Below are positions 27,661-39,306 of a DNA stretch of 64,000 bases, piece after piece (the first letter of the stretch is position 1; every line of letters begins with the position of its first letter). This DNA is from Ypsolopha sequella (Eukaryota; Arthropoda; Insecta; Lepidoptera; Ypsolophidae): contig OW204001.1 of the NCBI GenBank assembly GCA_934047225.1, positions 9,222,201 through 9,286,200 of the forward strand, in the 5' to 3' direction. The notes under the pieces are model-generated. The model worked only from the letters and a program-made list of their open reading frames with translations. It was not told where the DNA came from and searched no databases. The translations under genes and the position numbers were made by a program.

Positions 27661-29860
27661 TTATAATATATATAATCGGGTCTACCGCGATCAAAATCAG
27701 ACTCGCAGATACAGTGATTAATTTGACAAATTCTGTGATAGATGAAGCAACCACTAGTGTACTTGCAAAAGGGTTGAATTTTGCACTAACACCAAAAAGG
27801 ATTCCATATGAAAACATCATAGCTAGTGTTGAGGAAGCACTTATTCGTAACAAAGTAACATCGAGCGACGCGGAAACTTTGCGACAAGATGTTGCCGTGA
27901 TTCTACGAAAATCGAAGCTACCGAAGAGTAACATTACCACAACAGAGCGTGAAGCACTTAAATCACTCCGTGAAAACAAAGAAATTTTAGTGTTAAAATC
28001 GGATAAGGGAAACGCTACTGTCGTAATGAATACTGCTGACTATGATGAAAAGATACAAGTTTTGTTGAGTGACAAAAATGTGTACAAACCAGTGACGTAC
28101 AATCCAACAGCCAGGGTTAATCGACATATACGTTCATTGATTAAAAACCATGAGGACCTCTTCACTGAAGATGAATTTCAAAATCTACACAGACCGAAAA
28201 ACGTTCAGCCACCTAAACTTTATGGTCTGCCGAAAGTACATAAATCCAACGTGCCCCTACGTCCAATCGTGAGTCAGATTGGTTCACCCACGTATGATTT
28301 AGCGAAACATGTTGCGGGAGTACTGCAGACACTAGTTGGTAAAACTTCGTCTTACGTGAAAGATTCTCGCCATTTCGTAGATATTGCCAAGAATTTGAAA
28401 CTGGAACCGAATGAGATTATGATAAGTTTCGATGTGGAATCCCTTTTCACTAACGTTCCAATCAAAGAGTGTCTTGATGTTATCAGACAAAAATTGAGGA
28501 TGAACAATCTGTCAGAAGAATACATTGTTTTGCTACAGCGTTGCTTGGATGGCAACTACTTCCTTTACCAGGGTCAATATTTTCTCCAGATAGATGGTGT
28601 GGCGATGGGAAGTCCTGTGGCTCCGGTGCTCGCCAATATCTGGATGGAACATTTTGAGGAGGAGGCTTTACGTACCGGTCCCTCAACAATCAGACTCTGG
28701 AAGAGATATGTTGATGACGTATTTAGCATTCTCAAGGGGGGTAACGAGGAAGCAAAACAGTATGCAGATCATCTTAACTCCATCCATCCAAAAATAAACT
28801 TTACGTATGAGATGGAATGTGACAGAACTTTGGCATTTCTTGATGTCAAATTAATGGTGAGATCTGATGGTTCTCTGGCCCACACTGTATATCGAAAACC
28901 AACACACACAGATAGATACCTGCACGCCTCTTCACACCACCATCCTCGTCACATCCAATCCGTCATGACATCACTAACAAACAGAGCACATGATCTCTGT
29001 GACCCTGACCATCTTAAGGATGAGCTGTCACATGTTCAGGAGGTACTCAGACAAAACGGATATCAGATGAAGAGGCGACATCCAAGACCAAAAAAGGAAA
29101 AGTGTCCTGAGGTTAACAGAAAACCAGCGTTTATGCCCTATATTAAAGGTATTACGGATAAGATTGGAACAGCATTAAATAAATACTCCATTAAGACTGT
29201 ATATACTCCGTTATCCAAAGTGGCAAGCCATTTACGCACACCAAAGGATGTGATTCCTTTTCAAAATCCAGGTGTCTATAAGATAAAATGCAGCTGTGGA
29301 AGTTCCTACATTGGCCAAACAAAACGTAGCGTACAGGAAAGGGTCAAGGAACACATAGCAGCTGTGAAAAACCGGCAGATGTACAAATCAGCGATAGCAG
29401 AACATCTTTTAGAATCCGGGACCAACCACTGGATAGAACTGCATAACCCGAAAATTCTCTCCACCGATCGCCATTACTACCCTAGAATTGTGCGTGAAGC
29501 GATTGAAATCAAGAAACATCCGAATAATTTCAATAGGGAAGATGGTTTCAAATTGTCTCCCACATGGAGTCCAGTCATCGGGAAATTTAAATCGCGGGTT
29601 TCTTCTCTTAGTGCATCTCCGGATACTGTGAGTGTTGTGTGCCGTGCGTGAATAAGATAACAATTAATTTTAAAGACTAAAGTTTTTGCGGGTACAAGGA
29701 AAATACTTCGGTCGTCACCTGCATCTCATCACTGCGCCTCGCCATACTTGCCAGTTTCCCGTAGACCACGAGACATGCAACTGTCTCGAAACGTCGGGCG
29801 TCCCCCTTTTCGTAAAAAGGTAAAAATTGATCGCGGTAGACCCGATTATATATATTATAA
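27661..29860 (+). mobile_element. Penelope-like element (PLE) bounded by 34-bp inverted repeats
   Basis: The ORF encodes RT plus GIY-YIG, the signature of Penelope-like elements. A perfect 34-bp inverted repeat, with ATCGGGTCTACCGCGATCAA as its inner part, bounds it at 27661-27694 and 29827-29860. PLEs often carry inverted fragments of their own terminal region at the 5' end. A hairpin followed by CGAAAC near 29770-29795 resembles part of the hammerhead ribozyme that many PLEs carry. ATATGTAGAACAT occurs outside both ends (27620 and about 29862) but not flush with them. Confidence 0.85.
27714..29651 (+). CDS. Penelope-like reverse transcriptase with GIY-YIG endonuclease
   Basis: PLE proteins copy RNA into DNA at a nick made by their own endonuclease. 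The frame is uninterrupted for about 645 codons. The RT palm is visible: [13 protein letters not shown] (first catalytic Asp), [15 protein letters not shown] (about residue 295), the catalytic YVDD at residues 332-335, then LAFLDVKL. A Cys-containing linker leads to the C-terminal GIY-YIG domain: [20 protein letters not shown] from about residue 520, with the catalytic Arg and downstream EHI region. No ATG starts the frame: residue 1 is a GTG, and the frame stays open upstream through the inverted repeat. The N-terminus is probably truncated relative to full-length PLEs. The domains look intact, so this copy may be recent. Confidence 0.88.
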   Translation: MINLTNSVIDEATTSVLAKGLNFALTPKRIPYENIIASVEEALIRNKVTSSDAETLRQDVAVILRKSKLPKSNITTTEREALKSLRENKEILVLKSDKGNATVVMNTADYDEKIQVLLSDKNVYKPVTYNPTARVNRHIRSLIKNHEDLFTEDEFQNLHRPKNVQPPKLYGLPKVHKSNVPLRPIVSQIGSPTYDLAKHVAGVLQTLVGKTSSYVKDSRHFVDIAKNLKLEPNEIMISFDVESLFTNVPIKECLDVIRQKLRMNNLSEEYIVLLQRCLDGNYFLYQGQYFLQIDGVAMGSPVAPVLANIWMEHFEEEALRTGPSTIRLWKRYVDDVFSILKGGNEEAKQYADHLNSIHPKINFTYEMECDRTLAFLDVKLMVRSDGSLAHTVYRKPTHTDRYLHASSHHHPRHIQSVMTSLTNRAHDLCDPDHLKDELSHVQEVLRQNGYQMKRRHPRPKKEKCPEVNRKPAFMPYIKGITDKIGTALNKYSIKTVYTPLSKVASHLRTPKDVIPFQNPGVYKIKCSCGSSYIGQTKRSVQERVKEHIAAVKNRQMYKSAIAEHLLESGTNHWIELHNPKILSTDRHYYPRIVREAIEIKKHPNNFNREDGFKLSPTWSPVIGKFKSRVSSLSASPDTVSVVCRA

Positions 29861-30109
29861 TATGTAGAACATGTCCGTATGAATAACTTTTTTTAATAGG
29901 ATAGTGAAAAATTCTTAAAATTCGTTTTCACCTTTCCATACTGGACGAGTCAGCTGATCGGAGCAATTTGTATAGGAGGAAGTGAAAAAAAGTTAAGAAT
30001 TTCGCTTAGCTCCCATGCAAACAGTTGTCCATATAGACTAGTACTACCTTTGTTTTGAGTTTCGCCAAATAATGTTATTTAACCTTATATATGTATATAA
30101 ATCGTTACG

Positions 30110-30301
30110 ACCTGAATGCCCCGGGGGGTGTCGGATGTGTTCCGAGTGTGAACTTTGAAATGCAAGTCACAGTCCACCCACACTCGGTAAACCCGCGTTT
30201 CACCTGCAAATATTACGTCCCAACGTGATGGGTGGTGAGCCTTAATCGAACCTTAATCTCAAGATTAAGAGGCCAGCGTTCTACCCCTGAGTTACCGCTG
30301 C
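30110..30301 (-). mobile_element. tRNA-derived SINE, copy 3 with tRNA-like head
   Basis: Read from 30300 downward, the head shows GGTAACTCAGGGGTAGAACG (A box region), an anticodon-like stem, and GGTTCGATT (B box). The body follows with ACCCATCACGTTGGGACG. It has a primary-transcript tRNA look but no usable acceptor stem, so it is a SINE and not a tRNA gene. Confidence 0.75.
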
Positions 30302-30329
30302 TTTTTCGTTACTTTAAAAGTAAATATAT

Positions 30330-30330
<1 letters not shown>

Positions 30331-30368
<38 letters not shown>
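30331..30368. repeat. (AT)n microsatellite
   Basis: TA dinucleotide tract between the SINE and the BEL/Pao element. Confidence 0.85.
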
Positions 30369-30371
<3 letters not shown>

Positions 30372-30421
30372 TGCCTAAGCTTAGTAAGTACCTATATAGT
30401 TTCGTATGCATAAATGATCAT

Positions 30422-30764
30422 TGTTGGAGACAATCTTCAAGCCGGTGCGTGACGGGTACCGGCCGCCGTGCGGTTTTAGACTAATTTATAAGTGCGCGCG
30501 TTTAATTTATATTCATTCATTCATTCAATAATTCAATCAATCATTCTATCTGTCTTCATTCATTCAATCAGCTTTCATTCATTCAGTCATTCATTTTTAT
30601 GTTTAGTCATTCTCTTCTCTCTGCGATCTTGTACATACACGCACGCGACACTATTGTCCTTAAAATACAGCACCTAAAATTACACTCCGTTTATTTTACT
30701 CGAGCTATCCCGTCAGAACTCCCGTCCAGAACATCTAGGAACAGCGGGCACTGACACCCCAACA
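30422..30764 (+). repeat. BEL/Pao 5' LTR
   Basis: 343 bp, TG...CA ends. It contains a CATT-rich tract and the same short open frame as the 3' LTR, which is low-complexity Ser/His/Ile and not a gene. It would hold the promoter and polyadenylation signal; I cannot place them exactly. Confidence 0.93.
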
Positions 30765-30799
30765 TGGTCCTTCGATCTACGAGAAAAATTAGTTGTCGT

Positions 30800-31300
30800 C
30801 TTCAAGCGTGACGTCATCAAGGACTCGTCAAAGGAATCCCTGGAACACCTGTGGGACGCATTAACCCACCAAGGACATCCTAAGAAACACCTTCGAGTAC
30901 GCCGCGTCAAGAAAAGAGTCGCCAAATATCAAAATCACGTATCTTCTTTGTCTTCATTGTGCCACTTCAAGCGTGACGTCATCAAAAAGCTTCACTGGAA
31001 CACCTGTGGGAAGCATAAGCCCGCCAAGGATATCCTAAGAAACATCTTCGAGTACGCCGTGTCAAGAAAAGAATCGTCTAATATCAAAATTACGTGTTTT
31101 CTTTGTCTTCGTTGTGCCACTTCAAGCGTGACGTCATCAAATAGCTTCACTGGAACACCTGTGGGAAGCATAAACCCGCCAAGGATATCCTAAGAAACAC
31201 CTTCGAGTGCGCCGCGTCAAGAAAAGAGTCGTCGAATATGAAAATTACGTGTTTTTCTTTGTCTTCTTTGTGCCACTACTAACGTGACGTCATCAATTTT
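30800..31300 (+). repeat. Leader tandem repeats carrying TGACGTCA motifs
   Basis: Three to four diverged units of about 155-165 bp lie between the 5' LTR and gag. Each contains CAAGCGTGACGTCATCAA-like sequence, then TGGAACACCTGTGGGA and CGAGTACGCCG. The palindrome TGACGTCA is intact at 30809, 30974, 31129 and 31285. TGACGTCA is the consensus CRE/ATF site; whether it is bound here is unknown. Confidence 0.8.
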
Positions 31301-31896
31301 TTTTATCTTCTACGTGCCATCACGTGTACCTGCACCAAAGTTCATCGTCATCCAGTATCCCAGAACACTTACCGAGTCTTTCGCCAGCGCAAGATCTGCA
31401 AAATTCGCCGAACGAGACGCCGGACTTGGAGACGTAGAACATTTTGGAGGGAACACGACAATTTTTGTGAGTCCGTTCCGATTATTCCTTATTCCTATCT
31501 TTAAAATCTCTATCCTTATTAGTATAGCTATCACCTATTTGCCTAAGCTTACATTTTTTCATGCCAAAGCTGTTTTATCGCAAAAATCATAAGCATAAGC
31601 GTTAGTATAAAGGCAAGCCTTTGTAAACGCCCAAACTATACAAATATTCATCAAACCGCATCTTTATCATTTTTTTGCATAGCCGTAATTAGCTGCTAAC
31701 TCGATCGAGTACCTGTTCCGCTTGCACGGCAGTTGCCTTCGACCTGCAGTGACGCATTAGCTAACCATCAGAGCATACGCATATCGCTGCGCTGCTGAGA
31801 TAACAATTAGGTACATTCCTTGAAAATAGTTATTTATTTTGATCTCCGTGTATATTAACGTAGTGACCGTTACTTGTATACTTTTTCTTTACCACA
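31301..31896 (+). other. BEL/Pao leader, non-coding
   Basis: This 600-bp stretch between the tandem repeats and the gag start codon has no supported gene. The short frames on both strands (31284-31592) show no recognisable domain. Confidence 0.5.
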
Positions 31897-34800
31897 ATGA
31901 GTGAAGAAAAGATCAAGGAGCTTGTTAAAAAACGCGGTAGCTTGAAATCCAAGTTAACTACGTTTAAATCGTATCTAAACGTTATAAAATGCAGTGATAA
32001 CTTGAGTGACACGCAAGTGAACGAATTAAAGCTACGTTTGGAAAAAGTTGAAGCCTTATATGTGCATTTTGACGCGTTACAGACCGAGATCGAGGTCCTG
32101 GCGGAAGACAGCGACGAGAGGTATGCGGAAAGAGATCAGTTCGAGTCACAATACTACAGCATCCTCGCCGAGGGCAGGACTTTGCTGAACAACTACACAT
32201 CGAAACATTCCATAAATCAGGTGGGCTCTGTGTCGACTTTTTGTGATCACAATGTTACTGCAAATTGTAAACAAGAGTCAATTGATTTAGCAAACATAAA
32301 TTTAGCTTCTTTTTCGGGATCGAATCAAGACTGGCTCGAATACAAAAATACATTCTTTTCCATTATACACAAAAGTGATCTTGACGACATAAGCAAGTTT
32401 CACTATTTGAAACGTTCCCTTAAGGGCTGTGCCGCAGAAGTTATAAGTAATTTAGATTTTACAAGTGCAAATTACAGGGAAGCGTGGAGTTTGTTGTGTG
32501 ACAGGTTTGATAATTCGCGTGTATTAGTCAATAACCACGTTCAAGCAATTTTTAACATAGATAAAATACATAAAGAGTCTAGCCACGCCATCCACCATGT
32601 GATTGACACTACCAACAAACATCTTCGCGCTCTTTCTACTTTAGGGCAGCCAATTACACACTGGGATACACTTATTATTCAAATTATGTCTAATAAATTA
32701 GACGATGTTACAATTAGCAAATGGGAAGAAGAAAGAAATAAAGCTACAACCCCTCCCACTTTAAAGGAATTTAAAGATTTTCTTGCTGCTAGGGCAAGAG
32801 TTTTAAAGTCGTGCGAGCAGTCAAAGGGCAGTAACAAATCGTATGACATTCCAAAACAACATTTTCAACCTAATATGCAAAATAAAATTGCATGTCCCAT
32901 GTGCAGCGATAAACACTTTCTTTTCACGTGTCCATCTTTTCGAAATCTTAGCGTTGAATCACGTATTCGAAAGGCCAATCAAGCCAACGTTTGCTTAAAC
33001 TGCCTTCGGCCTGGACATTCAAATAATCGCTGCAAATTATCTCATTGCAAGTATTGTAAGCAAAAACATAATACTCTTTTGCACTTCGATAAAAACACAA
33101 ATACAGAGAGGGAAAGCAACATTGCCCTTTCCACAAATACAAACATATCCACCTCAGACGATAAACACTCTGCTGTTCTCTTATCCACAGCTATGGTGAA
33201 GGTTGCGGATCATAAAGGCAGACTGCATGCCGCCAGGCTAATCCTGGACAATGGCTCCACTGCAAATTTCGTGACACAGCGCCTCTGCGGGAGACTGGGT
33301 TTGGTGAGACGAAACACGAGTTCCACTGTGACAGGTATCGACAGTCAGTGTTCTAGTACCAATCAGTCTTGTGACCTTACTATCGTATCATCTAACGGTG
33401 ACTTCAAGGTGAGCATCAGCTGTTACATTCTTGCTGAGATTACACAAGCGTTACCTACGACTTACATCGATCTACAAAAAATCCCTATCCCAGCTGGGTT
33501 ATGCTTAGCGGACCCCTCATTTAACATACCTTCATCAGTAGACATCTTAGTCGGAGCAGAGATATTTTGGAGCGTCCTAGGATCGTCTTCTATAAATCTA
33601 GGAAAAAATCTACCAAAATTACATGAATCCAAGTTTGGCTGGTTGGTGACAGGGTCCATGCCTCAGTTAAAACCTAATACTAATACCATCTGTCATTTCG
33701 TTCAAAACACTACCGACGTACCAGATTTGTCTCGATTCTGGGAACTTGATGCAGTGTCACCTCTTCATAGCCTGTCAAAGGAGGAACGAACTTGTGAGGA
33801 TAGCTTTAAAGCCAATACAATTCGTGATAAAGATGGTCGTTTCATAGTGACAATGCCTTTAAAGGAGTCCCCTGAAATATTAGGTGATTCTTACCAAATG
33901 GCAAAATTACGTTTCCTCTCTTTAGAACGTCGTTTCGAACGCGATCCTGCCTTCAAAAAGAGCTATACAGACTTCATTAAAGAGTACCTTGACCTAGGAC
34001 ACATGACAGAAAACAAACATTCAGTGCATCACAAAGATAAGGTCTCATATTATTTACCCCATCATGGTGTCTTTCGTGATTCGAGCACTACTCATCTTCG
34101 TGTCGTGTTTGACGCATCGGCCGCTATTTCGAAGAACACGAGATCCTTGAATTCGATTCAGATGGTAGGTCCTGTCGTCCAGGATGATTTATTTTCCATC
34201 CTACTTCGTTTCAGGCAACATAAGTTTGTTGTGACAAGCGACGTTGAGAAGATGTATAGAGCCATACTAATAACGCCTTCTCAACGATCCCTTCAACAAA
34301 TCATTTTCAGGTTTAACTCATCCGAACCTCTTAAAACATACACACTGAACACAGTAACGTACGGCACTTCGTCTGCTCCATACTTGGCCACCAAATGCCT
34401 AGTCTCACTCGCTGAAAAAGCTCCTAATGATCAAGCTAAAAACGCAATTAAAAAAGACTTCTATGTAGATGATTATTTGGGAGGCGGTGAGACATTACAA
34501 GCTGTAAAAGACTTGTGTAAAGATCTAATTCATACCTTAGACTCTGCAAAATTTAATTTAAGAAAATGGCAGTCTAATAATCAAGAAATCTTAAAATCAA
34601 TTTCAGACATCAAAGGTGAGACCGACAAATCTTTAAACCTAAATGAAAATGGCTCTTGTAAAACTTTGGGTCTGAACTGGAATTCTCAGAAAGACTCACT
34701 TTATTTTTCAATTAAATTTAATCTTAAAGGTAAAGTAACTAAACGATACATTTTATCAACCATTAGTCAAATTTTTGATCCTCTTGGGCTCGTGGGCCCA

Positions 34801-36998
34801 TGCACAGTTGAAGCAAAATTTATTTTGCAGAAGCTTTGGATGGCGAAATGTGAATGGGACGAAGAAGTACCTCTTTCGATTAAAAAGCTTTGGATTTCAT
34901 TTTCCGAAACTTTAAGCAAACTCAACACTATTCATATTCCACGTTGGGTACTCTTAGATAAACCATTATCTTTAGAATTACATACTTTCGTAGATTCTTC
35001 AAATTTAGCGTACGCTGGTGTGGTCTACGTAAGGTGTGTAAGCACGGATGGGACGGTTGGTGTTCGCCTTTTAGTTTCTAAGAATAAGGTAGTGCCGATC
35101 AAACCCATCACGATCCCTCGTCTTGAGTTATGCGGGGCGCTCCTGGGCACAAGACTCTATAAAAAGGTAGTTAATGCATTGACAATAAAATTTGACCATT
35201 GCTATTTTTGGTGCGACTCTACTATCGTTTTAGGGTGGTTGTCTTATTCACAAAACCAACTTAAACAATTTGTACGTAATAGAGTAAACGAGATACAGGA
35301 GAGTACCAGTGGTCACAAGTGGAACTACGTGCCGTCGAAAGAAAACCCGGCAGACCTAGTTTCTCGTGGGGTGAGTGCCGATGAAATCGGCAAGTCCTCG
35401 CTTTGGTGGTTCGGTCCTTCGTTCCTACAGCAACCAACCGAATTCTGGCCAAAAATGCCAAATAATAACTCTCTGAATGATAAATCTCTCCCAGAAATTG
35501 TTCTTGCTACTACCAGTTGTCAAAACAACTTACTAGAGCTCATACATAAAATATCAGTTTTTTCATTTCTTGTCAGAACCTTTGCAATAATATTGCGCTT
35601 TATTGGTATCTGTCGTAGACAAACCATTAAAGGTCCTATTTCTGTTTCAGAGTTACAATCTGCACAGATAGTTGTCATGCGTTTAGCACAAAAAGAAATG
35701 TTCCCCTTAGAGTACTCTCTACTCGAATCTGGTAAACCATTACCCAGCAAAAATAGACTTCTTGCATTCTCCCCATTTATGGATGAAAATAAAGTAATCC
35801 GTGTAGGGGGGCGACTCAATAATTCATACTATAGCTATGATGTAAAGCACCCAATAATGCTTTGTGCAAAACATCACGTCACTAAACTTATTTTCATATT
35901 GCACCATAAAAGGCTCTTTCACGCAGGCCCTCAATTGCTTTTAGCTAATATCAGACAAACTTACTGGCCATTAGGTGGTAGAAACTTATCTAAAAATACT
36001 GTCAAATCGTGTGTCCGATGCTGTAGGTTCAAGGCAACGCCAATTCAACCGATCATGGGTAATTTACCGAATCCTCGAGTACACTTAGAGTTCCCGTTCC
36101 TTGACTCTTCAGTCGACTACGCCGGGCCAGTCTTGATAGCCGATAGAAAAGGTCGTGGTGCTAAATTAACCAAATCTTATATTGCTATTTTTGTTTGCCT
36201 TGCAGTTAAAGCGGTTCACATAGAACTCGTCACAGACCTCACCAAGGAAGCTTTTCTTGCTGCTCTCTACCGCTTCATATCTCGTCGCGGGAAGCCACAA
36301 AATATTTTCTGCGATAGAGGAACGTCTTTTGTTGGAGCTTCTAACGAGCTCCAAAGACTTATGGAAGACTCTTCTTCCGAAATAGCCTCTTCTTTGGTCA
36401 ATGAAGGGATTAAATTTAACCTTTTGACATCATTTACACCTCATATGGGGGATTATGGGAACGAGCTGTCAGATCTGTCAAGCATCACTTGAGGCGCATA
36501 CTTTCATTAGCCCATTTGACGTACGAAGAACTGTCTACTTGTTTAGCGCAAATAGAAGCTATACTAAATTCCAGACCTCTCACTCCGTTATCTTCAGACC
36601 CATCCGACTTCACAGCCCTTACCCCATCTCACTTTCTTATAGGACGATCATTAATGTCTGTTCCTCATCCACAGATCACTGACGTGAATATCAGTCGCCT
36701 GCAAAGGTTCGAGAGGGTAGAAAAACTCCGACAACACTTCTGGAACCGATTTTATAATGAGTATATCTCTCTACTTCAGAGAAAGGCGAAATGGCATCGC
36801 TCTACAGGAGACCAGCTGAAGGAAGGGATGTTATGTCTAATTCGAGATCGGAACCAGCCCCCACTTCTTTGGCCTCTCGGAAGAATTGTTGGTATTCATC
36901 CGGGATCTGATGGCATCACTAGAATAGTAGACATATCTACAAAAAAGGGTGTCATACAAAGGGCATTCAACAACATCTGCCCCCTCCCAACTTCTTGA
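31897..36998 (+). CDS. BEL/Pao gag-pol polyprotein with one frameshift
   Basis: The frame starts at an ATG in good context (CACAATGAGT) and runs 1531 codons to a stop at 36490-36492. Domains in order: a coiled-coil-rich gag (DUF1759 type); zinc knuckles about 33020 (CLNCLRPGHSNNRC then CKYCKQKH); aspartic protease with LDNGSTANFV (about 33247); reverse transcriptase with YVDD at residues 856-859; RNase H beginning at HTFVDSS; an H2C2 zinc-binding region; and an integrase core (SSVDYAGPV, FCDRGTSFVGA). Near 36450 a run of five G shifts the frame by one base; the expected downstream integrase and DUF5641-like end continue in the other frame to 36998. One base missing from the G run explains it. 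It may be a real mutation or a sequencing error. Confidence 0.9.
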
Positions 36999-37023
36999 AC
37001 TTAACACTTCAACCCTGGGAGCT

Positions 37024-37366
37024 TGTTGGAGACAATCTTCAAGCCGGTGCGTGACGGGTACCGGCCGCCGTGCGGTTTTAGACTAATTTATAAGTGCGCG
37101 CGTTTAATTTATATTCATTCATTCATTCAATAATTCAATCAATCATTCTATCTGTCTTCATTCATTCAATCAGCTTTCATTCATTCAGTCATTCATTTTT
37201 ATGTTTAGTCATTCTCTTCTCTCTGCGATCTTGTACATACACGCACGCGACACTATTGTCCTTAAAATACAGCACCTAAAATTACACTCCGTTTATTTTA
37301 CTCGAGCTATCCCGTCAGAACTCCCGTCCAGAACATCTAGGAACAGCGGGCACTGACACCCCAACA
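37024..37366 (+). repeat. BEL/Pao 3' LTR
   Basis: Same 343 bp as the 5' LTR with no difference I can see. It is preceded by a short purine-rich stretch (CTGGGAGCT) that may serve as the polypurine tract. Confidence 0.93.
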
Positions 37367-37370
37367 TCAT

Positions 37371-39109
37371 CATATAATTAACAACTACTCAAACATAAAT
37401 TTTGGAAAAAAAAATGAAAACTTGTCAAAACATGGAAAGTTATAAATACTGATTTTATTGTTCCAAATGCGTTACTGAACGAAATTGTAAGGTTTGATCA
37501 CGCAATTCTAATTTTTGAAAAAAAGTTTTCCAGGCATCCATAAACACTGCAATAACGCACCATACTGATTAAAAATCAGTATCGTGATAAAACTTTGTAA
37601 CAAAACACGCGCGCAGCAAACGAGTGGTAATCGAGCTCTGCCTGACTCCAGATTTCCACTAACTTGCGGGGGACCGCGGGGGACGTTAAATTCGCGCGGG
37701 GAGGTGAGTGTCGCTTCTTTACGTAGTAATACTTTATATTCTCTGGTCGGGGGTGTGGCTATACTTAGAATAAGGATCCTTATTCTGAGGTGCTATAGGC
37801 GTCAAGCTCTTCCCTTTACAGTGCTGTTAAAACTAAACCTTTCGAATTGCAAATAATTCTTAATAATTTAGAACAGAAGCTAAATTACATAGGAAAAAAC
37901 TTAGGGTCTAAAATGTAGGCAAAGAGCGCCCATATCTTAGCGCTTGCATAATACACAACGTAGACAAGTGACCTATAGCCAAGGAACTTACGTTCCTTGC
38001 CTATAGCTAGTTAAATTGATAGATATGTGACAAATAGGGATGGGCAATTGTGCACCACAAGCGCAATTATCGTTAAATATAGCTGCAAGTCAAGAAGCAC
38101 ATTTGAGGCTCACTCGTCAACTGATACATTTTGATGATTAAGGGCTCAAACGGATCACATAATCCAAGAATACGGAAAGTAGTTGTCACTAAAAGGTAAG
38201 AAATAAAATTAATTTTATTTCACTGCCGTTACAAAAAGTGAATCAATAATATCAAAACCTGAGGGCCTACTATGATACATATCGGTAAAGTATCCCCTAG
38301 TCCCTGTTGTCAACCAACAAAAACATAGATACCATATTCAGATCGGTTAAGCTAGAAGCGAGAAATTTTAAATTGAAATGAGAACCTCCTCTTTTATTGA
38401 AGTCGGTTACAAATGATATAAATACTCAAATCTTAATCATTCAAGTAGTCATTTTGTTTAATTTTTAGTAGAACTTTAAATCAAGCACGCGCAGAGAATG
38501 CACCGGTGTATAACTATTGCTTCTAGTACCAGTATTAAAATATATCATATCGACACCGGTGCGAAACGCGACATATCACTATCCTAGACGGCAATAGAAA
38601 CGGGGTTGCGAGGCAGTGCGAGCGGTACATTTAGCATCGCGTTCCACGTCTCTGTCACCCCGGCGAAACGTAATTTTATTTTTACCTAAAAGTATTAAAA
38701 ATGTTATTACCGGTGAAATGTGATTCTAGAATTTTTGTGTTGTCTAGTATCGTTTTTACACGATTTTATCACACATTTAACAATTTTTCCAAGAAAAATA
38801 ATAAATTAACCGCTAGTAATCGTATGACTACTAATGCTTGCGGACGGACGAAACGATGTGACATTTTCACCTATGCATACTGTTCTCACTTAGAAACACG
38901 TGCTCTACATCTTACAATTGTATACTCTAAGGAAAAAAATAATTAAGCTTTGAATGGGCATTGGTTTATATAAATATGTTTAAAGTATATATTTTTACAA
39001 TTAGCTTTTTAATATCGACAATTTGATTTTTAGGATAACATTTTTAATTTTTCTCACTTTTGTTTTGGAAATATTTTGAACAATTTCAAATTTTTCATAT
39101 GTTTTTTGA
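37371..39109. other. Intergenic sequence with one inverted GC-rich repeat
   Basis: 37600-37745 is the inverted copy of 25120-25268. An 81-codon frame at 38701-38946 has no recognisable domain and I do not call it. The rest is AT-rich and unassigned. Confidence 0.45.
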
Positions 39110-39306
39110 CACCGTGGTATCTGGGCAAATTAAAGCTATTCTTGTGTCAAATTTCATGTCTTTATTTTTAACGGTGCTACAGTTATGAGGCTGTGACATA
39201 CGGATGGATGGACGGACGGACAGACGGACGGACGGATGGACGGACAGACAACGGAGTCTCACCATAAAGGTTCCTTTTGTACCTTTTAGGTACTACGGAA
39301 CCCTGA
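39110..39306 (+). repeat. Repeat A, 3' half
   Basis: Contains the GACGGACGGACAGACGGACGG tract and the TACTACGGAACCCT end shared with the copies at 2008 and 3590. The head is absent or diverged. Confidence 0.6.

Larger units (their letters stand above)
30422..37366 (+). mobile_element. BEL/Pao LTR retrotransposon, young copy
   Basis: Two 343-bp LTRs (30422-30764 and 37024-37366), beginning TGTTGG and ending CCAACA, are identical as far as I can read. The flanking target duplication is TCAT (or ATCAT, if one A is shared) at 30417-30421 and 37366-37370. A candidate primer binding site, TGGTCCTTCGA, follows the left LTR directly at 30765. The interior has an unusual repeated leader (30800-31300), then one gag-pol frame typical of BEL/Pao. 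I see no envelope gene. Identical LTRs imply very recent insertion. Confidence 0.93.

Noticed and set aside
27620..29873. ATATGTAGAACAT direct repeats as target duplication of the Penelope element
   Set aside because: The left copy is about 30 bp from the inverted repeat and not flush, so I do not claim it as a target duplication.
30492..30677. 61-codon frame repeated at 37094
   Set aside because: Lies in both LTRs and comes from CATT-type repeats; Ser/His/Ile low complexity.
38701..38946. 81-codon frame
   Set aside because: No domain, no neighbouring gene or splice context; could not be supported.
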